From: Candidatus Zixiibacteriota bacterium
Lineage (GTDB): Bacteria > Zixibacteria > MSB-5A5 > GN15 > PGXB01
Direction of reading: 5' to 3'
DNA: 5,337 bases
Assembly (NCBI GenBank): GCA_030642025.1
Contig: DAOWOO010000124.1
Location: 1 to 5,337 of the forward strand
Positions within the stretch are counted from its first letter, which is position 1, and every line of letters begins with the position of its first letter. Position numbers and translations under genes: made by a program. Shown here piece by piece: positions 1-4,501 of the stretch. Under the pieces are notes generated by a model. The model made no database searches, was not told where the DNA came from, and was given only the letters and a program-made list of their open reading frames with translations.

Positions 1-128
1 GGCTTGATAAAAAACTCGGCACCGACCCGTTCCTGCTGATTTTTTTTCTGGTTTTGGGATTTGCGGCGTCGGTAAAAGAAACGGCGAAGATAATTAAGGA
101 AGCTAACCGGGAACCCGAGGATAAATGA
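1..128 (+). CDS. atpZ: AtpZ-type F1Fo ATPase accessory membrane protein, C-terminal part (5' end outside window)
   Basis: The frame beginning at base 3 stays open for 41 codons to the TGA at 126-128. It starts LDKKLGTDPF, continues as a hydrophobic helix (about visible residues 10-24) and ends in a charged tail rich in K and E. An 'LD-x-x-LGT-x-P' turn followed by one membrane helix with small residues (LGFAAS) is the typical second half of AtpZ, the small two-helix protein encoded first in many atp operons. Family knowledge: AtpZ is not part of the core enzyme and has been linked, with AtpI, to Ca2+/Mg2+ transport. The stop codon overlaps the start of atpI in an ATGA arrangement, which suggests translational coupling. 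The N-terminal helix and start are missing, so the family call rests on a short segment plus its position. Confidence 0.75.
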   Translation, partial: LDKKLGTDPFLLIFFLVLGFAASVKETAKIIKEANREPEDK

Positions 129-547
129 CTTCTTCAATGGATATCTCGTTTATCGACCGGACCTTGAAAACCACCGGAATTCTTGCTCTCATCGTTTTGG
201 CCTTTGGCTGGCTGCATTATCCTTTTTTCGATATTCTGGCTGTTTTTTCCGGAATGATCTGGGGAATAATCAACCTGTATTTTCTGGCTTTGTTGGTGCG
301 CGTGGCCATCCGCCCGGAGGGTCCGGACAAAGCGGCGGCCTTAGGGCTTATGTTTATTAAGTTTCCCATGCTGTATCTGGCCGGATATTTCCTATTGAAA
401 GTCACGCAATTCGAATTGGCCTATCTTGTGATAGGCTTTTCTTCTTTATTTGCGGTTATGATCCTGAAAGTCCTGGGTCGTGTGATTCTGGGACTCGATG
501 GTAACAACAAGCCCAATCATAATCATCATCAGCAGGAGGCCGTTTGA
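125..547 (+). CDS. atpI: AtpI family ATP synthase accessory protein (ATP synthase I chain)
   Basis: This 140-residue hydrophobic protein has four predicted membrane helices, at about residues 16-33, 36-62, 71-91 and 98-121. The second carries the glycine-rich GMIWGIINLY stretch and the third a K-F-P-x-L-Y motif, both in keeping with the AtpI/ATP synthase I chain family. Family knowledge: AtpI is not a core subunit; it helps assemble the c-ring and, with AtpZ, has been linked to divalent cation transport. The start at 125 is chosen because it overlaps the atpZ stop (ATGA) and follows GAGG at 117-120; a second Met at residue 5 (137) has no better ribosome site. The C-terminal tail is soluble and His/Asn-rich (H132, H134, H135). 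AtpI proteins diverge quickly, so assignment relies on the hydrophobic pattern, length and place between atpZ and atpB. Confidence 0.85.
   Translation: MTSSMDISFIDRTLKTTGILALIVLAFGWLHYPFFDILAVFSGMIWGIINLYFLALLVRVAIRPEGPDKAAALGLMFIKFPMLYLAGYFLLKVTQFELAYLVIGFSSLFAVMILKVLGRVILGLDGNNKPNHNHHQQEAV
534..539 (+). promoter_or_regulatory. Ribosome binding site that decides the atpB start
   Basis: A perfect AGGAGG lies at the end of atpI. It is 7 nt from the ATG at 547 but only 4 nt from the in-frame TTG at 544. Normal spacing therefore favours ATG 547, which also overlaps the atpI stop as TGATG. The next in-frame ATG (577) has no such motif upstream. Confidence 0.8.
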
Positions 548-1413
548 TGCTGGTATATTATACCCACCTGCTTTGTATGGCGCTGGCGAAGTGGGGGCCG
601 ATTCTTATTGCTATGGTCGCCGGGGATGCAGGCACTGATCATGCCGCCGATTCCGGGCATGGCGGCGGTCACGACGATACTCCACCGCATCTTCCGAACC
701 TGATCGGCATGTTAACCGGTGGTCACGGATTTTTAAATGATTGGGTCAATATTGTCTTTGCATTCGCCGTGGCGATTTCCATGTGTATTATCGCCCTGAT
801 TGTTTACAGGAAACGCCAGATGATCCCGGGACCGTTTCAGAATGCAATCGAGATGCTGGTGGAGGGGATGTACAATTTTCTCACTACGATTCTGGGCAAG
901 GAAGCAAGAAAATATACACCGTTTCTGGGGACGCTGTTTTTCTATATTTTGATAAACAACTGGATTGGGATGATACCTCTTGGGCATTCCCCGTCGACCA
1001 GCCTGAATGTCACGGCGTCAATGGCTATTATTGTCTTTCTATATGCCCAGTACACCGGTATCCGGCGTCTGGGAATTGGTGGTTATTTTGACCATCTGGC
1101 CGGAAGTCCTCGTGATGTTGTTTCATATTGCATGATACCGCTGATGTTTCCGCTGCACCTCATCAGTGAACTGGCCAAACCGCTAAGTCTCTCCCTTCGT
1201 CTTTTCGGAAATATCACCGGTGAAGATGTACTTATCGCCGTCTTTGTCGGGTTCGGTGTGGCCATTCTGGCTTTCTCGCCGGTCGGAATACCGCTTCAAT
1301 TCCCATTCTATTTTCTGGGGTTGCTGCTTTCGACGGTGCAGGCGCTGGTTTTTGCGTTATTATCGACAGTATATATACTGCTGATGCTTCCGCACGAGGA
1401 GCATGAGCATTGA
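547..1413 (+). CDS. atpB: F1Fo ATP synthase subunit a
   Basis: This 288-residue integral membrane protein is the Fo stator subunit that forms the two ion half-channels beside the c-ring. The diagnostic segment is AKPLSLSLRLFGN, whose Arg218 corresponds to the essential E. coli Arg210; Gln265 in STVQALVF corresponds to E. coli Gln252. Predicted membrane segments lie at about 67-88, 125-146, 156-173, 194-219, 228-246 and 252-281. The N-terminus (1-24) is hydrophobic and signal-like, followed by a Gly/Asp/His-rich segment (His32, 38, 42, 48) before the first conserved helix; the C-terminus is also His/Glu-rich. Next to the Arg, the sequence reads ITGEDVL where E. coli has MYAGELI, and the position of E. 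coli His245 is Gly258. TTG at 544 would add one residue but is too close to the AGGAGG. The gene lies directly between atpI and atpE, as expected. Confidence 0.97.
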   Translation: MLVYYTHLLCMALAKWGPILIAMVAGDAGTDHAADSGHGGGHDDTPPHLPNLIGMLTGGHGFLNDWVNIVFAFAVAISMCIIALIVYRKRQMIPGPFQNAIEMLVEGMYNFLTTILGKEARKYTPFLGTLFFYILINNWIGMIPLGHSPSTSLNVTASMAIIVFLYAQYTGIRRLGIGGYFDHLAGSPRDVVSYCMIPLMFPLHLISELAKPLSLSLRLFGNITGEDVLIAVFVGFGVAILAFSPVGIPLQFPFYFLGLLLSTVQALVFALLSTVYILLMLPHEEHEH

Positions 1414-1468
1414 CAGAGCAAATAAAAGAGAAGTAACACCATATAAGGTAATTTATTAGGAGGATTCA
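1414..1468 (+). promoter_or_regulatory. AT-rich translation initiation region of atpE with strong Shine-Dalgarno
   Basis: The 55 nt between atpB and atpE contain 17 G/C bases by my count (about 31%), well below the flanking genes. They end in TAGGAGGA, with AGGAGG at 1458-1463, 5 nt from the atpE ATG. No stable hairpin is apparent. A weakly structured AT-rich leader with a perfect Shine-Dalgarno fits the need for many c subunits per complex; the E. coli atpE initiation region is known to be unusually efficient. The regulatory role is inferred. Confidence 0.6.
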
Positions 1469-1702
1469 ATGGACTTTCAGGCGATGATCAGTTTGGGCGC
1501 CCCGTTGGGCCTGGGTATGGCCGCAGTCGGTTCCGCATATGGTATCGGTCGGGCGGTTGGCTCCGCGATGGAAGCAATGGGTCGTCAACCGGAAGCGGCG
1601 GCAAAGATTCAGACCGCTATGATTATCGGCGCCGGTTTTATTGAAGCGCTGACCATTTACGTCTTTATCGCCTTTTTCGTGGCGATGGGCAAAGTCGGTT
1701 AA
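1469..1702 (+). CDS. atpE: F1Fo ATP synthase subunit c (rotor ring proteolipid)
   Basis: This 77-residue helical hairpin is the normal length for a bacterial c subunit. Helix 1 (about 7-33) carries the glycine-rich packing segment GSAYGIGRAVG. The polar loop is R39-Q40-P41, the conserved RQP that contacts gamma and epsilon. Helix 2 (about 47-73) carries the ion-binding carboxylate Glu59 in GAGFIEALTIY, 20 residues after R39 as in characterised rings. Tyr64 is present at the position of the Ilyobacter tartaricus Na+-ring Tyr70. However, the helix-1 Gln ligand is replaced by Ile26 and the residue after the Glu is Ala60 instead of Ser/Thr. A proton-specific site is therefore the likeliest reading. 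Translation should be strong, given the AGGAGG and AT-rich leader just upstream. Copies assemble into a ring that rotates against subunit a. Confidence 0.97.
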   Translation: MDFQAMISLGAPLGLGMAAVGSAYGIGRAVGSAMEAMGRQPEAAAKIQTAMIIGAGFIEALTIYVFIAFFVAMGKVG

Positions 1703-1715
1703 TACACGGTTTTTC

Positions 1716-1743
1716 CCGCGAGGGCGTAGAGTCACCCTTGCGG
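1716..1743 (+). other. Hairpin in the atpE-atpF spacer
   Basis: CCGCGAGGG (1716-1724) pairs over all 9 positions with CCCTTGCGG (1735-1743), with one G-U wobble in RNA, leaving a 10-nt loop. There is no T-run after the stem (the following bases are CGGACCG), so it does not look like an intrinsic terminator on this strand. The T-run at 1710-1714 lies upstream and would be an A-run on the other strand. A hairpin just after the c-subunit gene could protect or punctuate the atpE message; that role is inferred. Confidence 0.5.
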
Positions 1744-1769
1744 CGGACCGATTATGAAACGGTGCATGT

Positions 1770-2255
1770 ATGATAAGTCTTGAATGGCAACAATTACTTA
1801 CGCATGCCCTCGGCTTCCTGCTTATGCTGTGGGTACTCAAGAAGTTTGCCTGGGGGCCGCTTCTTAATTTGATGGATGAGCGTCGTCAGAAAATCAAAGA
1901 TGAGTTTGACCGGATTGACGCCGAAAAGGTGGAAGCGGATAAACTGAAGGCAGGCTACGAAGATAAACTTAGGAACATCGATGCTGAACGACGTCAGAAG
2001 ATAGCCGAGGCGGTTAACGACGCAAATGAGATGGCCTCTGACATCAGGATCAAGGCCCAGGAAGAGGCCCGTGGAATCATCAATCGCACCAACGAACAGT
2101 TGGAGCGCGATGTGGCCAGGGCCAAGGTGCAGTTGAAGGAAGATATGGTCAATATCACTGTGCTTGCGGCGGAAAAGATTCTGCACGAAAAACTCGATGA
2201 GGCCAAAGAGCGGCAGATGATCGGCAAGTTTATCGATAGTATCGAGAAGGTATGA
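1770..2255 (+). CDS. atpF: F1Fo ATP synthase subunit b (peripheral stalk)
   Basis: This 161-residue protein has one N-terminal membrane helix (about 8-28, including LGFLLMLWVLKKFAW) followed by the conserved W-G-P-L-L-x-L-M-D-E-R-R turn. A long charged helix (about 37-145) is rich in Ala, Glu, Lys and Arg with coiled-coil character, and an Ala-rich C-terminal segment (VLAAEKILHEKL, 131-142) is where b normally meets delta. A dimer of b is the stator that holds the alpha/beta head against subunit a. The length matches the usual 155-170 residues. ATG 1770 is the only plausible start: the frame is blocked by a TGA at 1755-1757 and no other start codon lies between. No clear Shine-Dalgarno precedes it, unlike atpB, atpE and atpA. 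It is 67 nt from atpE and 4 nt from atpH. Confidence 0.96.
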   Translation: MISLEWQQLLTHALGFLLMLWVLKKFAWGPLLNLMDERRQKIKDEFDRIDAEKVEADKLKAGYEDKLRNIDAERRQKIAEAVNDANEMASDIRIKAQEEARGIINRTNEQLERDVARAKVQLKEDMVNITVLAAEKILHEKLDEAKERQMIGKFIDSIEKV

Positions 2256-2259
2256 TCAG

Positions 2260-2808
2260 ATGATTGCCCAGCAGGTTGCCAAAAGGTATTCGACAGCCCT
2301 GTTTGATCTGACCCGGGAGCATAATCTTCTGGATCAGGCCTGGCAGCAGTTTAAGTCCCTGAGGAATTATCTGGACAAGGACAGGATTTTCCTTGATTTC
2401 ATGTCCGCCCCCCAGGTGCCGGATGAGGACAAGCAGAACCTTATCAAGAATGTGTTCGGCGACAGTCTGGAAAAGCCGTTATATCATTTCCTGCTGTTTC
2501 TGGCCGCGAAACGCAGAATCAAGTATCTGGCGGAAATTTTAGACGAATTCGATCTGCTGGTCAAGGCCGACAAGGGTATAGCCAAAGCAACCTGTATCAC
2601 GGTATCGAAAATAAACGACGCCGAACGGCAGAACCTTATCACTCAGCTCAAGAAGAAAACGTCGCTTGAGATAGAGCTTGAAGAGAAGCTCGACAAGTCG
2701 ATTCTCGGCGGTATGATTGTGATTTTGCACAACCAGATTATTGACGGTTCCATGCGGCGCGGGCTTGATGAACTGAAAAACCGTTTGATGAAAGTGAAAG
2801 TGCACTGA
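2260..2808 (+). CDS. atpH: F1Fo ATP synthase subunit delta (OSCP homologue)
   Basis: This 182-residue soluble protein is of normal length for delta. It starts with the typical VAKRYSTALFDL (6-17) of the six-helix N-terminal domain that binds the tip of an alpha subunit. The C-terminal family signature reads DKSILGGMIV (145-154), then IDGSMRRGLDELKNRL (161-176). The protein links the top of the alpha/beta head to the C-terminus of b in the peripheral stalk. The start at 2260 is 4 nt after the atpF stop, with AGAAGG (2245-2250) 9 nt upstream inside the end of atpF, which suggests coupled translation. After its TGA comes the largest gap of the window, before atpA. I see no truncation or unusual features. 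Confidence 0.96.
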   Translation: MIAQQVAKRYSTALFDLTREHNLLDQAWQQFKSLRNYLDKDRIFLDFMSAPQVPDEDKQNLIKNVFGDSLEKPLYHFLLFLAAKRRIKYLAEILDEFDLLVKADKGIAKATCITVSKINDAERQNLITQLKKKTSLEIELEEKLDKSILGGMIVILHNQIIDGSMRRGLDELKNRLMKVKVH

Positions 2809-2903
2809 GTCGGGCGGAGGTTGACCGAAACAGACAAGGGCGTGAGTAAAATTTAAAACGGTTTGATAAACTGACGGAGTTGTATGGCTGTCTAAATGAT
2901 GGC

Positions 2904-2917
2904 CGGCTCCGGAGCCG
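2904..2917 (+). repeat. Perfect 14-nt palindrome in the atpH-atpA spacer
   Basis: CGGCTCCGGAGCCG equals its own reverse complement. In RNA it can form a 5-bp stem with a CCGG loop; in DNA it could be a dimeric protein site. No T-run follows, so it is not a terminator. Its role is unknown. Confidence 0.6.
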
Positions 2918-2973
2918 AACGGCGTCGAAGGACGGCGATTTATACGAAGACGAAATAAAGTCCGTATTTGAAT

Positions 2974-2978
2974 AGAGG
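2974..2978 (+). promoter_or_regulatory. Ribosome binding site of atpA
   Basis: AGAGG lies 8 nt before the ATG at 2987. A nearer ATG at 2982 is out of frame and stops within five codons, so 2987 is the start. Confidence 0.65.
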
Positions 2979-2986
2979 TATATGCG

Positions 2987-4498
2987 ATGGGTTTGAATCC
3001 TGAAGAAGTATCCTCAATTATCAAAAGAGAGGTTGAAGGGTACGAGACCAAGCTGGAGATGGAATCGGTTGGAACGGTTCTCCAGGTTGGCGACGGTATC
3101 GCGCGTATATGGGGACTGGAGGACGTGATGATGTCCGAGCTTATTCAGTTTCCCGGCGATACCATCGGACTGGTCCTGAACCTGGAGGAGGATAGTGTCG
3201 GCGCCGCGATTTTTGGCGATGTGCAGAATATCAAGGAAGGTGACACGGTCCGGCGGACCGGCAAGGTGGCCCAGGTTCCGGTCGGTGATGCGATGATCGG
3301 ACGGGTGGTTAACCCGCTGGGTCAGCCGCTGGACGGCAAGGGGCCGATTGTCAGCGATAAATACCGGATTCTGGAAGGTATCGCGCCTAATGTGGTTCAA
3401 CGTCAGCCGGTGAAGGAGCCGGTACAGACCGGTCTCAAGGCGATTGACTCGATGATTCCGATTGGCCGCGGTCAGCGCGAGCTGATTATCGGCGACCGCG
3501 GAACCGGTAAGACCGCCCTGGCTATCGATACGATAATCAATCAAAAAGACACGGACCTTTACTGTATTTATGTTGCTGTCGGGCAGAAAGCATCAACCGT
3601 TGCCAAAGTGGTCAAGATTCTGGAAGGTCACGGCGCCATGGAGTACACCACGGTGGTGGCGGCCAACGCCTCCGACCCGGCCCCGATGCAGTATATTGCT
3701 CCGTACGGCGGCTGTGCCATCGGCGAGGAATTTCTGCATACCAGGCGGCATGCGGTTATAATTTATGATGATCTGTCAAAGCATGCCACGGCCTACCGCC
3801 AGTTGTCACTTCTTCTGAGACGTCCCCCGGGACGCGAGGCTTACCCCGGCGATGTTTTCTACCTGCACTCCCGCCTTCTGGAGAGGGCGGCCAAGTTCAA
3901 CGATGAAATGGGCGGCGGTTCACTTACGGCCTTGCCGATTATTGAGACGCAGGCCGGTGACGTGTCGGCGTATATCCCGACCAACGTCATTTCGATTACC
4001 GACGGCCAGATATTCCTGGAATCCGATCTGTTTTATTCGGGTATCCGTCCGGCCATTAACGTCGGTATTTCGGTTTCCCGTGTGGGTGGTGGCGCCCAAG
4101 TCAAAGCGATGAGGAAAGTAGCCGGATCGCTTCGTCTGGATCTGGCGCAGTACCGCGAATTGGCGGCTTTTGCCCAGTTCGGTTCTGATCTTGATGAAGT
4201 TACTCAAAAACAGCTCACTCGCGGTGAGAAGATGGTGGAAATTCTTAAGCAGGGGCAGTATAAACCGATGTCGCTGGCTCACCAGGTGATGATTATCTGG
4301 TGCGGCGCCAATGGTTATCTTGATGATATACCCACCGGCAAACTGGCCGATTTTGAGACCGGTTTCTTCAAGTTCTGCGCGGAGAAATTCCCGGATATAG
4401 AAGCGGCTATTACCAAAGAAAAAGATATTTCCGAGAAAACAACCGCCAATATGAATGAGGCGGTCAAACAATATAAAGCGTCGTTTGCACAAGAATAA
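2987..4498 (+). CDS. atpA: F1 ATP synthase subunit alpha
   Basis: This 503-residue protein has the usual bacterial length and starts with the expected 'NPEEVSSIIKREVEGYE' helix that contacts delta. An N-terminal beta-barrel (about 25-95) precedes the nucleotide-binding domain. The P-loop is GDRGTGKT at 169-176 (Lys175, Thr176), where most alpha subunits have GDRQTGKT. The Walker B region is HAVIIYDDLSK (255-265), followed by LLLRRPPGREAYPGDVF. The arginine finger equivalent to E. coli Arg376 is Arg365 in ISVSRVGGGAQ. The loop before GSLTALPIIETQ is short (NDEMGG), as in Bacillus and unlike the longer E. coli loop. A helical C-terminal domain (about 375-503) ends the protein. Alpha alternates with beta in the hexamer; its sites bind nucleotide without turnover, while Arg365 reaches into the beta catalytic site. 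atpG follows after 3 nt. Confidence 0.98.
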   Translation: MGLNPEEVSSIIKREVEGYETKLEMESVGTVLQVGDGIARIWGLEDVMMSELIQFPGDTIGLVLNLEEDSVGAAIFGDVQNIKEGDTVRRTGKVAQVPVGDAMIGRVVNPLGQPLDGKGPIVSDKYRILEGIAPNVVQRQPVKEPVQTGLKAIDSMIPIGRGQRELIIGDRGTGKTALAIDTIINQKDTDLYCIYVAVGQKASTVAKVVKILEGHGAMEYTTVVAANASDPAPMQYIAPYGGCAIGEEFLHTRRHAVIIYDDLSKHATAYRQLSLLLRRPPGREAYPGDVFYLHSRLLERAAKFNDEMGGGSLTALPIIETQAGDVSAYIPTNVISITDGQIFLESDLFYSGIRPAINVGISVSRVGGGAQVKAMRKVAGSLRLDLAQYRELAAFAQFGSDLDEVTQKQLTRGEKMVEILKQGQYKPMSLAHQVMIIWCGANGYLDDIPTGKLADFETGFFKFCAEKFPDIEAAITKEKDISEKTTANMNEAVKQYKASFAQE

Positions 4499-4501
4499 GT
4501 T

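Larger units (their letters stand above)
2809..2986 (+). other. 178-nt non-coding spacer between atpH and atpA
   Basis: No gene of convincing size lies here. What can be seen: an orphan GGAGG (2816-2820) with no properly spaced start codon; a GGAG (2876-2879) 4 nt ahead of a three-codon frame (2884-2895); a 20-codon frame (2896-2958) beginning immediately after that stop and containing four consecutive Arg codons; a 14-nt palindrome (2904-2917); and the atpA ribosome site at the end. I find no convincing -35/-10 pair and no T-run terminator. The gap could be an internal regulatory or mRNA-processing region, or simply decayed sequence. Confidence 0.5.

Noticed and set aside
544..546. TTG at 544 as the atpB start
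   Set aside because: It is only 4 nt from the AGGAGG and immediately followed by ATG 547, which has better spacing and a TGATG overlap with atpI.
741..1091. Plus-strand frame of 116 codons inside atpB
   Set aside because: It is an out-of-frame shadow of subunit a, whose frame carries all conserved motifs.
1716..1743. Intrinsic terminator after atpE
   Set aside because: The stem is good but no T-run follows it on either strand, and the operon clearly continues with atpF.
2863..2896. Possible sigma-70 promoter (TTGATA at 2863) ahead of atpA
   Set aside because: No acceptable -10 hexamer lies 16-18 nt downstream; the nearest TA-rich matches are spaced about 14 or 22 nt away.
2539..3051. Minus-strand open frame of 170 codons covering the end of atpH, the spacer and the start of atpA
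   Set aside because: It overlaps two conserved genes in antisense and its translation resembles no family. It drew a look because it spans the 178-nt spacer, but nothing in the spacer supports it.
3014..3544. Minus-strand frame of 176 codons opposite the 5' half of atpA
   Set aside because: It is antisense to conserved alpha-subunit sequence, with no recognisable motif of its own.
3878..3934. Apparent deletion in alpha relative to E. coli before GSLTALPIIETQ
   Set aside because: The short loop is the common bacterial form, as in Bacillus; E. coli has the longer version.
3920..4492. Long open frame on the minus strand (190 codons) opposite atpA
   Set aside because: It lies wholly inside the strongly conserved atpA coding region, shows no recognisable domain, and is explained by codon bias of the real gene.
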